A DNA stretch of 64,000 bases from Flavobacterium glaciei (GCF_003350545.1 NZ_QQBA01000005.1:62001-126000); one strand, 5' to 3'; counted from the first letter of the stretch, positions 1-9,524 are shown. The notes: generated by a model from the letters alone, not told the origin. Translations and numbers: made by a program.

Positions 1-1196
1 TTGACTGGTTAGCAGATGCATTTTTAGCTGAAGAAGGTATTGATTTACGTTTAGATCCAATGTCATTGCAACGTTTGAAAGAAGCAGCTGAGAAAGCAAA
101 AATTGAATTGTCTTCTTCTGCAGAAACAGAAATCAACTTGCCATACGTTACGGCTACTGCTTCAGGACCGAAACACTTAGTTAAAAAATTATCTCGTTCT
201 CAGTTTGAAAAATTAACTGACGATTTAGTAAAACGTTCTATGGCACCAGTTGCTAGAGCTTTGAAAGACGCAGGTTTAACTGTTGCTGATATTGACGAAG
301 TTATCCTTGTAGGAGGTTCAACTCGTATGCCAAGAATTGCTGACGAAGTAGAAAAATTCTTTGGTAAAAAAGCGTCTAAAGGAGTAAACCCTGATGAGGT
401 TGTTGCTATTGGAGCAGCTATTCAAGGTGGAGTTCTTTCTGGAGATGTAAAAGATGTATTGTTACTTGACGTTACACCTTTATCTTTAGGTATCGAAACT
501 ATGGGTGGAGTTATGACTACATTAATTGAGTCTAACACAACTATTCCAACTAAAAAATCTCAAGTTTTCTCAACTGCTGCTGATTCTCAACCAACTGTTG
601 AACTACACGTTCTTCAAGGAGCTAGAGCAATGGCTGCTGATAACAAAACTATTGGTCGTTTTAACTTAGATGGTATTCCACCAGCACCAAGAGGAGTTCC
701 TCAAATTGAAGTAACTTTTGATATTGATGCTAATGGTATCATCAAAGTTTCTGCAACTGACAAAGGAACTGGAAAATCTCACGATATCCGTATCGAAGCT
801 TCTTCTGGATTAACTTCTGAAGAAATCGAAAGAATGAAACAAGATGCTGAAGCTAACGCAGAGTCTGACAAAATTTTAAGAGCTAAAGCGGAGAAAATTA
901 ATGAGGCTGACTCAATGATTTTCCAAACTGAGACTCAATTGAAAGAACTTGGAGCTAAATTAGCTGATGATCATAAAGTTGCTGTAGAATATGCATTAAC
1001 TGAATTGAGAATGGCTCACCAATCTCAAGATGTTCCTGCAATTCAAACGGCTCTTGACAACATCAACGCAGCTTGGAAAACAGCTACTGAAGCAATGTAC
1101 GCTCAAGGAGAACAAGGTCAAGGTGAAGCTCAACCGCAAGGAGAAGCTACTCAAGGAGACAATGTTGAAGACGTTGAATTTGAAGAAGTAAAATAA
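1..1196 (+). CDS. dnaK: Molecular chaperone DnaK (Hsp70), 3' part only
   Basis: The frame is open from base 3, so the gene starts before the window; about 397 residues are present. Hsp70 chaperones hold unfolded proteins in an ATP-driven cycle with DnaJ and GrpE in the cytoplasm. Visible are the end of the nucleotide-binding domain ([11 protein letters not shown], then [11 protein letters not shown]), the linker [15 protein letters not shown], the substrate-binding beta domain ([28 protein letters not shown]) and the helical lid. A Gln/Gly/Glu-rich tail ends in EDVEFEEVK, the usual acidic terminus. The ATG at 60 is internal and is not the start. Two hairpin terminators follow. Confidence 0.97.
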   Translation, partial: DWLADAFLAEEGIDLRLDPMSLQRLKEAAEKAKIELSSSAETEINLPYVTATASGPKHLVKKLSRSQFEKLTDDLVKRSMAPVARALKDAGLTVADIDEVILVGGSTRMPRIADEVEKFFGKKASKGVNPDEVVAIGAAIQGGVLSGDVKDVLLLDVTPLSLGIETMGGVMTTLIESNTTIPTKKSQVFSTAADSQPTVELHVLQGARAMAADNKTIGRFNLDGIPPAPRGVPQIEVTFDIDANGIIKVSATDKGTGKSHDIRIEASSGLTSEEIERMKQDAEANAESDKILRAKAEKINEADSMIFQTETQLKELGAKLADDHKVAVEYALTELRMAHQSQDVPAIQTALDNINAAWKTATEAMYAQGEQGQGEAQPQGEATQGDNVEDVEFEEVK

Positions 1197-1209
1197 TAAT
1201 TCCCTATAG

Positions 1210-1231
1210 AGACGGACTGTTGTCCGTCTTT
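1210..1231 (+). terminator. Terminator of dnaK
   Basis: Seven-base-pair stem AGACGGA/TCCGTCT around a six-base loop, followed by T-rich sequence 14 bases after the dnaK stop codon. Confidence 0.75.
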
Positions 1232-1245
1232 ATTGTTGATTTAGA

Positions 1246-1276
1246 AAACCGTTCACCATTGGTGAACGGTTTTTTT
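1246..1276. terminator. Bidirectional terminator between dnaK and blh
   Basis: Perfect stem ACCGTTCACC/GGTGAACGGT with loop ATT, flanked by A-rich bases on the left and six T on the right. It can stop dnaK readthrough and also the convergent blh transcript, whose stop codon lies in the T tract. Confidence 0.85.
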
Positions 1277-2186
1277 ATGCTTCTTTGTTTTTGATTTGCT
1301 TTTCATTACCACGGAACATTTCAGTTATGACTGCTGCATGCGGAAATGTAATAGCAGCTAAAAAAGAGAAAAACAAAGCGTTAAATAACTGTTCCCCCTT
1401 GCAGAAGTAATAGATTACAGTGATTCCTAGAATTGAAATGAACCAATAAATTCCTGCTGCTTTGCAATAGTCAATAAAATATTTCATTGAAAAAGAACCA
1501 TTCAAAAATTTAATTTGGTCAATTATAGATGGGATACTATGCCATAAAATAAAATATATGGCAAATCCCCATATCAGACTGGAAGAATTAAAAAGGATTG
1601 CAAAAAGAAATAAATAAAAGAATTCTAAAAGCAATTTTTTTCTGATTTCTTCTGATTTCCAAAATAAATATGCGCTTAAGCCAATAAAAATAATTCCTGA
1701 AACCTGCAGTAAAACAATGAAGTAACGGTCAGGAATACTGATTTTTGCAATATTTAAAATGACATTTTGCACTTCAATTAAGTGATAATTAAACAGTAAA
1801 AGAAGAATACCAAAACCATAAAAAAATTGGAATATTATTACGAGCCATTTCGGGAAGTCATTTGGTAAATTTTGCCATTGCTGTTCTCCAAAATGATATG
1901 CACTTACAATAATGAAAAGTAATAAGGCAATTTGAGGAATTGTATAAAAAAATAATATACCTATTAATACTACCATTACATAATACCCTAAAATTTTAAT
2001 TCCTGAATTAGATTGTTTTTTAGTATTGATATTTTTTATTAAAAGCAGGTCATTTGCGCCATGTAAAATCCCAAAGGTAAAAATCAAGAAGAATCCTGAT
2101 AGTATCTGAAGCTCATTTGAAAGAAAAGAGTCCAGCCACAACCCGAAAAAGCTCGCTACAATTGCAATATTTGAATAATTTTTCAT
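1275..2186 (-). CDS. blh: Brp/Blh family beta-carotene 15,15'-dioxygenase
   Basis: A 303-residue integral membrane protein that by family cleaves beta-carotene into two retinals, the chromophore of the neighbouring proteorhodopsin. The family's histidines are visible: FGILHGANDLLL (H42), AYHFGEQQW (H98), LWHSIPS (H216) and FPHAAVITEMF (H283), set in a run of hydrophobic helices. It is divergent from the rhodopsin gene with only about 110 bases between the two starts, so the pair probably forms one functional unit. No carotenoid synthesis (crt) genes lie in the window, so beta-carotene must come from elsewhere in the genome. No clear TAnnTTTG box was found for this gene. Confidence 0.93.
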   Translation of the reverse strand: MKNYSNIAIVASFFGLWLDSFLSNELQILSGFFLIFTFGILHGANDLLLIKNINTKKQSNSGIKILGYYVMVVLIGILFFYTIPQIALLLFIIVSAYHFGEQQWQNLPNDFPKWLVIIFQFFYGFGILLLLFNYHLIEVQNVILNIAKISIPDRYFIVLLQVSGIIFIGLSAYLFWKSEEIRKKLLLEFFYLFLFAILFNSSSLIWGFAIYFILWHSIPSIIDQIKFLNGSFSMKYFIDYCKAAGIYWFISILGITVIYYFCKGEQLFNALFFSFLAAITFPHAAVITEMFRGNEKQIKNKEA

Positions 2187-2237
2187 GTTTTTTAATTATT
2201 GTTTAAAAATAGTTAAAAAAAATTAAACAAAAAACAC

Positions 2238-2266
2238 TTTTGTTTGTTTAACTTTTTGTAACTTTG
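2238..2266 (+). promoter_or_regulatory. Candidate promoter of the proteorhodopsin gene
   Basis: A TTTTG at 2238-2242 and TAACTTTG at 2259-2266 fit the Bacteroidota sigma-A pattern, with a slightly short 16-base spacer. The expected start of transcription is near 2272. This places the in-frame TTG at 2264 inside the promoter and favours the ATG at 2297 as the start codon. Confidence 0.65.
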
Positions 2267-2296
2267 GCTAAACAAAAACCATTTAAATTATTAATT

Positions 2297-3022
2297 ATGA
2301 CAAATTTTATGTTTATTTCAGGATTAGTTGGAAAAATGTTACCAACTGATTATGTAGGATTTACTTTTTTTGTAGGCTGTATGGCAATGATGGCTGCTTC
2401 AGCATTTTTCTTTTTGTCTTTAAGCCAGTTTGATAAAAAGTGGCGTACATCAGTATTAGTGTCGGGATTAATCACTTTTATTGCTGCGGTGCATTATTTC
2501 TACATGAGAGATTATTGGGCTTCATTTGGAGAATCACCAACATTCTTCCGTTATGTTGACTGGGTACTAACAGTGCCATTGATGTGTTTAGAATTTTATC
2601 TGATACTAAAAGTAGCAGGAGCAAAACAATCATTGCTATGGAAAATGATTATTTATTCAGTAATCATGTTAGTAACAGGTTACATTGGTGAAGTTATCGC
2701 ACCAGATAATGCAGCATTATGGGGATTCATTTCCGGAGTAGCTTACTTCTTAATAGTGTATGAAATTTGGTTAGGTGAAGCTGCTAAATTGGCTGCATCA
2801 GCTGGAGGAGAAGTACAAAAAGCACACAAAATCTTATGTTGGTTTGTATTAGTTGGATGGTCAATTTATCCATTAGGATACATGATGGGAACATCAGGAT
2901 GGTATAACGGATTTATTCCAGCTGGTAACATTGATGTAGCATACAACATTGCAGATGCAATAAACAAAATTGGTTTTGGATTAGTTATTTACAGTTTAGC
3001 TGTAAAATCTTCAAAAGATTAA
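2297..3022 (+). CDS. Proteorhodopsin, light-driven proton pump
   Basis: A 241-residue seven-helix microbial rhodopsin. The helix C motif RYVDWVLTVPLMCLEF gives the proton acceptor D88, T92 and proton donor E99 (D97, T101 and E108 in the reference numbering). This DTE set marks an outward proton pump rather than an NDQ sodium or NTQ chloride pump. Methionine at the spectral tuning site (M96, reference 105) predicts green absorption. H66 matches the H75 that pairs with the acceptor, and the retinal Schiff-base lysine is in AINKIGFGLVIYS (about K224). The start was set at the ATG of MTNFMFISGL because a promoter box lies upstream of it. Retinal would be supplied by the divergent blh. Confidence 0.96.
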   Translation: MTNFMFISGLVGKMLPTDYVGFTFFVGCMAMMAASAFFFLSLSQFDKKWRTSVLVSGLITFIAAVHYFYMRDYWASFGESPTFFRYVDWVLTVPLMCLEFYLILKVAGAKQSLLWKMIIYSVIMLVTGYIGEVIAPDNAALWGFISGVAYFLIVYEIWLGEAAKLAASAGGEVQKAHKILCWFVLVGWSIYPLGYMMGTSGWYNGFIPAGNIDVAYNIADAINKIGFGLVIYSLAVKSSKD

Positions 3023-3050
3023 TTCCATTTTTTTTTTATTTAATTGTAGT

Positions 3051-3080
3051 AAACCGAGCTAGAAATAGCTCGGTTTTTTT
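3051..3080 (+). terminator. Terminator of the proteorhodopsin gene
   Basis: Perfect 11-base stem AAACCGAGCTA/TAGCTCGGTTT closed by a GAAA tetraloop and followed by T residues. Confidence 0.92.
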
Positions 3081-3100
3081 ATGAAATTATAGGAAACAAA

Positions 3101-3135
3101 AATACCCGATCTGTTTTTGAAACAAATCGGGTATT
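3101..3135. terminator. Second hairpin, probable bidirectional terminator
   Basis: Stem AATACCCGAT/ATCGGGTATT, with an inner TGTTT/AAACA stem, between two convergent genes. It lies 20 bases after the rhodopsin terminator. Confidence 0.6.
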
Positions 3136-3157
3136 TAATTTTGATATTATTTATCAC

Positions 3158-3185
3158 GTAGGGATGCACTGCAGTGCGTTTCTAT
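3158..3185. repeat. Short palindromic intergenic repeat
   Basis: A 12-base perfect core GCACTGCAGTGC is extended on both sides by pairs that hold mostly as G-U wobbles, giving a 14-pair RNA stem. It resembles the dispersed palindrome GTAGAGACGC-ACTGCAGTGCGTCTCTAC that I recall from Bacteroidota intergenic regions. That family assignment is from memory. Confidence 0.55.
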
Positions 3186-3237
3186 AACGTTTGTCTCTTT
3201 AATTTTTGTCTCTTTAATGTGTGTCTCTACAATGTAC
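3178..3237. repeat. Four-copy 15-base tandem repeat
   Basis: Units begin at 3178, 3193, 3208 and 3223 with an exact 15-base period: GTTTCTATAACGTTT, GTCTCTTTAATTTTT, GTCTCTTTAATGTGT and GTCTCTACAATGTAC. The first unit overlaps the right arm of the palindrome at 3158-3185, so the array seems to have grown out of that repeat. Confidence 0.75.
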
Positions 3238-3316
3238 GTTTAAAAAAGATCATAATAACCCAGAAACACATGCTACAGATATACATTCGACTATAAAATA
3301 ATATTCTGTGTACTGC

Positions 3317-3357
3317 AAAAAAAAAGGGGAAATGTTTAATTAACATTTTCCCTTTTT
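3317..3357 (-). terminator. Terminator of the metalloprotease gene
   Basis: Stem 3325-3336/3342-3353 (GGGGAAATGTT against AACATTTTCCC), flanked by A5 and T5 tracts, just past the stop codon of the minus-strand protease. Confidence 0.85.
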
Positions 3358-3362
3358 AATTA

Positions 3363-5936
3363 TTATTTAGGATCTAAAGCTTGTCCTATTCTAGAAATTA
3401 AATCTTGTAAGTGATATTTACTCATTCGATCAGTCATTCTTGATGAGGCTGATTTCATCTCATTTTTCAAACTATTTAATTGACCTCTTGCAATAGAAGG
3501 TAAATCAGTTTGAGCAAGATTTACTCTTCTTGTTGTGAAACCGTAAGTTACGCCTACTGGTACCGATCTCACCATTGTAGTACCTGGTTTAAGTAATTCA
3601 ATCATTTTATCAACATACAATTTTTGAATGTTTCTGCGAAATACATCTATAGAACCGCTTCCTTTCAATTCTGAAAAGATTCCATTTTTTAAGTCACTTA
3701 CTAATTCATCAGCAGTATAGTTGTTTTTACTCATAGAAGAGGTTTCTATAAGTCGTACAATTCTATCTCCTGCTAATAAACTTGATAAGGTTGCATCTTG
3801 CATTCCTTTGATTGCTTCAACACCACTTTCTGGGTTAATTTTTGAAAGTACATTTTGATCCAATAACCATTTAGGTGTATTGAATAATTGAGTGTTTAAG
3901 AATAGAACTGCATCTTTTTGGATAGCTCTTGGAACTACTTCAAATTGATTTCCTGTCATGTCATATGTTTTTGGAGAATCATAGATCCCACCAACGTTTT
4001 TAGTAACATGTCCCATATATCTTCTGAATTGTCCTGTAAGTGCTCCGTAAAGTTCATCTAACTCTGCATAACTTTCTCCATTTTCTTTAGTCCATTCTAA
4101 TAAATTAGGAAGTATTCTTTTTAAGTTTTTTATTCCATATTCAGAAGCTCTCATTGCATTATCACCTATATCCTCTGTTTGGTATCGTGGGTCATAAGGA
4201 CTACTTTCTGTACCAAACCATAAACGGTTATTTTTGTAGGCTTCCTTAGTCATTTCATTCAACTTCACTTTTTCTTCAGTTTCAGTTTTAGCGTCGTCAA
4301 AATAAGAATACCCCCATTTTATTGCCCACTTGTCATAATCTCCAATTCTAGGGAATAAAGCTGTAACGCCATCTTCTGGTTGAGCCACATAATTAAAACG
4401 TGCATAATCCATAATAGAAGAGGTATGACCGTTTTTATCTTGGTATGCTTTATCTCTTAGTTTTTCTACAGGAGTAGCAGAACTTGCTCCCATGTTATGA
4501 CGCAATCCTAGAGTGTGTCCTACTTCATGAGAAGAAACAAAGCGAATTAATTCTCCCATTAACTTATCATCAAACTTTTTTGTTCTTGCCGCAGGATCTA
4601 CTGCTGCAGTTTGAATTAAGTACCAGTTTCTCAAAAGGCTCATGATATTATGGTACCAACCGATGTGGCTTTCTAAAATTTCACCACTTCTAGGGTCATG
4701 AACGTTAGGACCGTAAGCATTTTGGATTTCAGCTGCGAAATATCTTAAAACAGAAAAACGAGCATCTTCTAAACTCATTGTTGGATCATTTTCTGGCCAA
4801 TATTCGCCACGAATAGCATTTTTCCAACCAGCTGCTTCAAAGGCAATTTGCCAATCATCAATTCCTTGTTTAATGAATTTCTTCCATTTTTCAGGAGTAG
4901 CAGGATCAATGTAATATACAATTGGTTTCAAAGGCTCAATCAATTCACCCTTTTTTTGTTTTTGAGCATCTTCTGGAGATTTTGGCTCTAAACGCCATCT
5001 TACAGCAAATGTTTTAGTGTCTGATTTTTGAGATTCTTCTTCAAAAACTCCGTATTCGTTTGCAAAATATCCTACACGTGCGTCAAATTCTCTTTTGCGC
5101 ATCGGTGTTTTTGGTAACAAAATCATGGAAGTATTCATCTCTACCGTTATTACACCTGCATCTAATGCAGAAGGGATATTAACTCCAATTTGTGGTGTTG
5201 GTGTAATTGAAATACGAGGCGGAGTAGTTGTAAAAGTTTTTACAGTTCTAATCTCTGTATTTATAGGATAACTGCTTATTTTTGAGATGAATGATTTATC
5301 CTTTTGAAAAGCTACAATGTTTAACAACTGTTTTTTAATTGGATCTAATGAAAAAGTCTGAATGTCACCATCGAAAGTACTCGTTAAATCGATTACATAT
5401 CCAGCATTATTTTTTCCGGTTGAATCTTTTTTAAATGCTAAGATATCATAGTTTCCAATAATTGGATCTGATGTTGAATTCTTAACAGCTTGAGCCATTG
5501 GTTTGTCTTCGTCTGGAGACATAATAACGTAGGTAACTGATCTAAGAAGAATGTTATTGTTCAGTCCTTTTTCCCAACGTACAACTTGTCTGTTGATTTC
5601 TTCTCCACCAAAAATTCCTCCTCCGGCTGGAGTTTTAGAATATCGGGTAATTGTCATTATTTCACTTCCTAAAAGGGAGTTTGGAATTTCAAAAAGGTAT
5701 TTGTCATTAATTTTATGAATGTCAATTAATCCTTTTTGTGTTACTGCGGTTGAGTCAATAACTTTTTTGTACGGTTTTGGTTCTTTCTTACCGTCTTTAG
5801 ATTCCGGTGCTTTAGTTTCTACTTTAGCAGGGGCATTTTTGTCTGATCTCTTCTTTTTTTTGCTTTGGGCAAATGTGCCTTGCGCAAAACAAAATAACAG
5901 ACAGGTAATAATTAGGGTTAGTTTTTTTTTTACCAT
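3363..5936 (-). CDS. Secreted zinc-dependent metalloprotease, DUF5117/DUF5118 type
   Basis: An 857-residue exported protein with signal peptide LTLIITCLLFCFAQGTFAQ, then a Lys-rich spacer. HEVGHTLGLRHN at 470-481 is the extended metzincin zinc motif HExxHxxGxxHN with three zinc-binding histidines and a catalytic glutamate. The length and architecture fit the large DUF5117-DUF4953 proteins that are common in Bacteroidota and annotated as zinc-dependent metalloproteases. The natural substrate is unknown. It appears monocistronic. A possible minus-strand promoter box (TAAATTTG, 6017-6024) lies about 80 bases upstream. Confidence 0.88.
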   Translation of the reverse strand: MVKKKLTLIITCLLFCFAQGTFAQSKKKKRSDKNAPAKVETKAPESKDGKKEPKPYKKVIDSTAVTQKGLIDIHKINDKYLFEIPNSLLGSEIMTITRYSKTPAGGGIFGGEEINRQVVRWEKGLNNNILLRSVTYVIMSPDEDKPMAQAVKNSTSDPIIGNYDILAFKKDSTGKNNAGYVIDLTSTFDGDIQTFSLDPIKKQLLNIVAFQKDKSFISKISSYPINTEIRTVKTFTTTPPRISITPTPQIGVNIPSALDAGVITVEMNTSMILLPKTPMRKREFDARVGYFANEYGVFEEESQKSDTKTFAVRWRLEPKSPEDAQKQKKGELIEPLKPIVYYIDPATPEKWKKFIKQGIDDWQIAFEAAGWKNAIRGEYWPENDPTMSLEDARFSVLRYFAAEIQNAYGPNVHDPRSGEILESHIGWYHNIMSLLRNWYLIQTAAVDPAARTKKFDDKLMGELIRFVSSHEVGHTLGLRHNMGASSATPVEKLRDKAYQDKNGHTSSIMDYARFNYVAQPEDGVTALFPRIGDYDKWAIKWGYSYFDDAKTETEEKVKLNEMTKEAYKNNRLWFGTESSPYDPRYQTEDIGDNAMRASEYGIKNLKRILPNLLEWTKENGESYAELDELYGALTGQFRRYMGHVTKNVGGIYDSPKTYDMTGNQFEVVPRAIQKDAVLFLNTQLFNTPKWLLDQNVLSKINPESGVEAIKGMQDATLSSLLAGDRIVRLIETSSMSKNNYTADELVSDLKNGIFSELKGSGSIDVFRRNIQKLYVDKMIELLKPGTTMVRSVPVGVTYGFTTRRVNLAQTDLPSIARGQLNSLKNEMKSASSRMTDRMSKYHLQDLISRIGQALDPK

Positions 5937-6280
5937 TTAGTTAATTTATTAATAAAGTTTATAATTGGATATAACTTACAAGTCGCATTTTATTGAATTT
6001 TGTTACGACGTAAGCTCAAATTTATTGATATATTTTCTATATAAAGTCTATTTCAAGGTGCTATTTTAAATAATTAACAATATTTAACAAATGTTGATTT
6101 ATAGCTTTTTATTCAACTGAATATGATTTTTCTCATAAAAGGAATAATTATTTCAGCTTATCTTTGGTTTTTTATTGACTATTTAAAACCCGTTTTTTTC
6201 ATTTTTAGGAATGTCAAAAGTATCTAAAAACGAATTTTTTGTAAAAGTTTTTTGTAATATTACTACATAATTAAGCTGGC
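5937..6280. other. 344-base intergenic region between divergent genes
   Basis: Very AT-rich, with no credible reading frame. It holds a candidate minus-strand -7 box (TAAATTTG complement at 6017-6024) for the protease and a candidate plus-strand -7 box TATCTTTG at 6159-6166 for corA. Neither has a convincing -33 partner. Nothing else was recognised. Confidence 0.4.
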
Positions 6281-7351
6281 ATGAGAAAAATTAAGTATAA
6301 GAAAGGAAAGAAATTGCAACCCTATAATTTAGAGTATACGGGTATTCATAAAAATAAGGAATCAGAACTACAACTCTTTGTTTATGATGATTTGAATCTT
6401 ACTGAGTATGATGATTTTAAGGTTTCAGATTTAGACAAATATATTGATAAACAAAAAATTAATTGGTTTAATATACACGGTTTAAATAATTTAGAGTGGT
6501 TAAAATCGATTGGTGATTATTTTGAAATAGATAACTTTATGTTAGCCGATATTTTGAATACCTCCCGAAGAACTAAACTGGAAGAATCTCATGATTTTCT
6601 ATTTTTCAACATAAAATCACTATTACCTTCAGAACAATCCGATAATATAAGTGTAGAACAAATTAGCTTTTTGTTAAAAGACGGGATTCTAATTTCATTT
6701 CAGGAAAAACGAAGTGATTTTTTTACTCATATTCGGGAGCGCATTCGTACGCATTCTGGAATAGTAAGAACTAAGAAAGCTGATTATTTGTTGTATATTC
6801 TTCTGGATGCCATTATGGGGAATTTTTATATCACTTTAGAAAATGAAGAGGACAAAATAGAGGAATTGATTAATCGTACCAAGGAAAGTGTTGAACCTAT
6901 AATTTTAGAAAAAATTGAGAAACACAGGGATAATTTAAACTTTCTTAAACGTTCCATCATTCCGCTTCGGGATTCGTTGTATGATATAAAAAGCATAAAA
7001 GACGATACCGTATTTAATGCTATGGAAGCAGATAGTTTCAGTTTTTTTACCCGATTGTATCAAAAGAGTTTAGAACTTTTAGAACAAATTGAATCCGATA
7101 TGAGTTCTTTAGAAAGTGCCTCGAATTTCTTTTTTTCGGCACAAACGCACAAGATGAATGAGATAATGAAAACCCTGACCATCGTATCTGCGATATTTAT
7201 TCCGCTTACTTTTATAGTAGGGGTTTACGGCATGAATTTTGAAAACATGCCGGAACTTAAGCGTCAGTATGGCTATCATTCCGTTATGGGTGTCATGTCG
7301 TTAATAGTTGTAGGGATGATTATTTATTTTAAAAAACGCCGTTGGTTTTAG
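6281..7351 (+). CDS. corA: Magnesium/cobalt transporter CorA
   Basis: A 356-residue CorA-type divalent cation channel. A long cytoplasmic N-terminal alpha/beta funnel with charged helices is followed by two C-terminal membrane segments. The family signature YGMN is present (GMN at 317-319, followed by FENMPEL), and the C-terminus ends in a basic KKRRWF. It would act as a pentamer in the inner membrane to import magnesium. It stands alone on the plus strand, 54 bases before pta, and need not be functionally linked to it. Confidence 0.93.
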   Translation: MRKIKYKKGKKLQPYNLEYTGIHKNKESELQLFVYDDLNLTEYDDFKVSDLDKYIDKQKINWFNIHGLNNLEWLKSIGDYFEIDNFMLADILNTSRRTKLEESHDFLFFNIKSLLPSEQSDNISVEQISFLLKDGILISFQEKRSDFFTHIRERIRTHSGIVRTKKADYLLYILLDAIMGNFYITLENEEDKIEELINRTKESVEPIILEKIEKHRDNLNFLKRSIIPLRDSLYDIKSIKDDTVFNAMEADSFSFFTRLYQKSLELLEQIESDMSSLESASNFFFSAQTHKMNEIMKTLTIVSAIFIPLTFIVGVYGMNFENMPELKRQYGYHSVMGVMSLIVVGMIIYFKKRRWF

Positions 7352-7405
7352 AGATAAAAAAGGATTTCATGAAGTTAGTTTAGAATTAAATTTAAAAATA
7401 TAAAA

Positions 7406-9499
7406 ATGAACAAGGCCATATATATTGCAACAAGCGAACAAAATAGCGGAAAGTCGATTATTACTTTGGGATTGATGAGTATGCTTATAGGCAAAATGGC
7501 CAAGGTAGGTTATTTTAGGCCCATAGTTGAAGATTTTGAAGAAGGCGGATTTGATAATCATATTGAAACAGTGATTGGTCACTTTGGATTGGATATTCAA
7601 TTTGAAGATGCATATGTTATTACAAAAAGTAAATTAATCAAGAAAAAAAATAAAGGAAAATTAGGGGAGGTTCTAGATTTAATTATTGAAAAATATAAAA
7701 AATTAGAAGAACGTTTTGATTTTGTCCTAGTCGAAGGAACCAGTTTTACGGGTGAAGGAACTGTCATCGAATTAGATATGAATGTCCTTATAGCTAAAAA
7801 TCTTGGTATTCCTACAATAATTGTTGGCTCAGGTGTAGGCAAAACATTAGAAGAATTAATAGATAGTCTTTATTTAGCATACGATTCATTCAAAGTGAAG
7901 GATGTTGAAGTTTTGGCTGTAATTGCTAATAAAGTGCAACCAGAGAATATAGAATTAGTAACTAACGGTTTAAAGAAAAGTTTGCCCAAAAGCATATTAG
8001 TGAATTCAATTCCGTTGATTTATAATTTAAATAATCCAACCGTTCAGGAAATTGTAAAGGAGTTAGACGCTAAAGTTTTATTTGGCTCTGCTCACTTAAA
8101 CAATCAAACCGGTAATTTTAGCGTAGGCGCAATGCAATTGTGCAATTATTTGTTGCATTTGAAAGAGAATAGTCTGGTGATTACTCCCGGAGATCGTGCC
8201 GATATTATTTTAGGAGCTTTGCAAGCCAATGAATCCCTTAATTATCCTACTATCTCCGGAATTGTTTTGACAGGAAATATTTTACCAGAGATAAGTATTT
8301 TGAAACTGATAGAAGGACTTTCGCCCATTGTTCCAATTATTGCCGTTGAAGAAGGGACGTACTATATTACTAATAAAATAGGTTCTATTAAATCTAAAAT
8401 TTATGCAAACAACAAGCAAAAGATTGAAATTTCGATTACAACTTTCGAAAAGTATGTCGACTTAGACAACTTAGCTGAAAAGCTAATCACCTTTGAAGCG
8501 GAAGGAATGACACCAAAAATGTTCCAATACAATTTAGTAAAAAGAGCCAGACAACATAGGAAACACATCGTTTTACCGGAAGGGAATGATGAGAGAATCA
8601 TTATTGCAGCTTCACAATTGTTGACTATGGATGTGGTTGATATATCTATTATTGGGAACAAAAAACAAATTGAAAACAAGATAGCAGAGCTGGGACTTTC
8701 TTTTGATTTTTCTAAAATTAAAATAATTAATCCGATAGAATCGGAACATTATGACGACTATGTAAACACGTATTATGAGTTGCGAAAAGCGAAAAATGTT
8801 ACGTTAGGAATGGCGAAAGATTTGATGGAAGATGTTTCGTATTTTGGAACGATGATGGTGTACAAAGGACATGCTGACGGAATGGTTTCTGGAGCTGCTC
8901 ATACTACCCAACATACAATTTTGCCAGCGTTACAGTTTATCAAAACCAAACCAAACTCCTCTGTAGTTTCCTCGATATTTTTCATGTGTTTAGAGGACAG
9001 AGTTTCTGTTTTTGGAGATTGTGCGATTAATCCAAACCCTACTGCGGAGCAATTAGCTGAAATTGCTATTTCATCTGCGGATTCTAGTTTAGCTTTTGGA
9101 ATCGAACCAAAAATCGCCATGCTTTCATACTCATCAGGTTCTTCAGGGAAAGGGGATGAAGTGGATAAAGTGCGAGCAGCGACTGAAATAGTAAGAATAA
9201 AACGTCCAGATTTAAAAATCGAAGGCCCAATTCAGTATGATGCAGCGGTTGATATGGCTGTGGGTAAAAGTAAAATGCCAAATTCAGAAGTGGCAGGACA
9301 AGCGAGCGTTTTAATTTTTCCGGATTTAAATACAGGAAATAATACCTATAAAGCGGTTCAAAGAGAAACTGGAGCGTTAGCCATTGGGCCTATGTTACAA
9401 GGTTTGAATAAACCTGTAAATGATTTAAGCCGTGGTTGTACTGTTGATGATATTATAAACACAGTCGTGATTACGGCGATTCAAGCACAAGGATTGTAA
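7406..9499 (+). CDS. pta: Phosphate acetyltransferase, long form
   Basis: 697 residues, the long Pta architecture. An N-terminal P-loop DRTGG-type domain (SEQNSGKSIITLG at residues 10-22) is followed by a central regulatory segment and the catalytic PTA_PTB domain from about residue 375 (HIVLPEGNDERII; MLSYSSGSSGKGDEVDKV). It interconverts acetyl-CoA and acetyl phosphate. The ackA start lies 25 bases after its stop, forming the usual pta-ackA operon for acetate overflow or uptake. Confidence 0.97.
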   Translation: MNKAIYIATSEQNSGKSIITLGLMSMLIGKMAKVGYFRPIVEDFEEGGFDNHIETVIGHFGLDIQFEDAYVITKSKLIKKKNKGKLGEVLDLIIEKYKKLEERFDFVLVEGTSFTGEGTVIELDMNVLIAKNLGIPTIIVGSGVGKTLEELIDSLYLAYDSFKVKDVEVLAVIANKVQPENIELVTNGLKKSLPKSILVNSIPLIYNLNNPTVQEIVKELDAKVLFGSAHLNNQTGNFSVGAMQLCNYLLHLKENSLVITPGDRADIILGALQANESLNYPTISGIVLTGNILPEISILKLIEGLSPIVPIIAVEEGTYYITNKIGSIKSKIYANNKQKIEISITTFEKYVDLDNLAEKLITFEAEGMTPKMFQYNLVKRARQHRKHIVLPEGNDERIIIAASQLLTMDVVDISIIGNKKQIENKIAELGLSFDFSKIKIINPIESEHYDDYVNTYYELRKAKNVTLGMAKDLMEDVSYFGTMMVYKGHADGMVSGAAHTTQHTILPALQFIKTKPNSSVVSSIFFMCLEDRVSVFGDCAINPNPTAEQLAEIAISSADSSLAFGIEPKIAMLSYSSGSSGKGDEVDKVRAATEIVRIKRPDLKIEGPIQYDAAVDMAVGKSKMPNSEVAGQASVLIFPDLNTGNNTYKAVQRETGALAIGPMLQGLNKPVNDLSRGCTVDDIINTVVITAIQAQGL

Positions 9500-9524
9500 C
9501 TTTTAATCTTTTAATGAATTTCAA

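Noticed and set aside
2264..2296. TTG start giving an 11-residue longer proteorhodopsin
   Set aside because: The TTG is part of a TAACTTTG promoter box, and the extra residues do not form a signal peptide.
2297..3022. Sodium or chloride pumping rhodopsin
   Set aside because: Helix C has D-T-E, not the NDQ or NTQ set of those pumps.
3178..3237. Possible CRISPR array
   Set aside because: The 15-base units follow each other directly without spacers, and no cas genes are present.
5719..5940. Plus-strand open frame of 73 codons over the protease start
   Set aside because: It mirrors the signal-peptide region of the protease on the other strand and shows no independent support.
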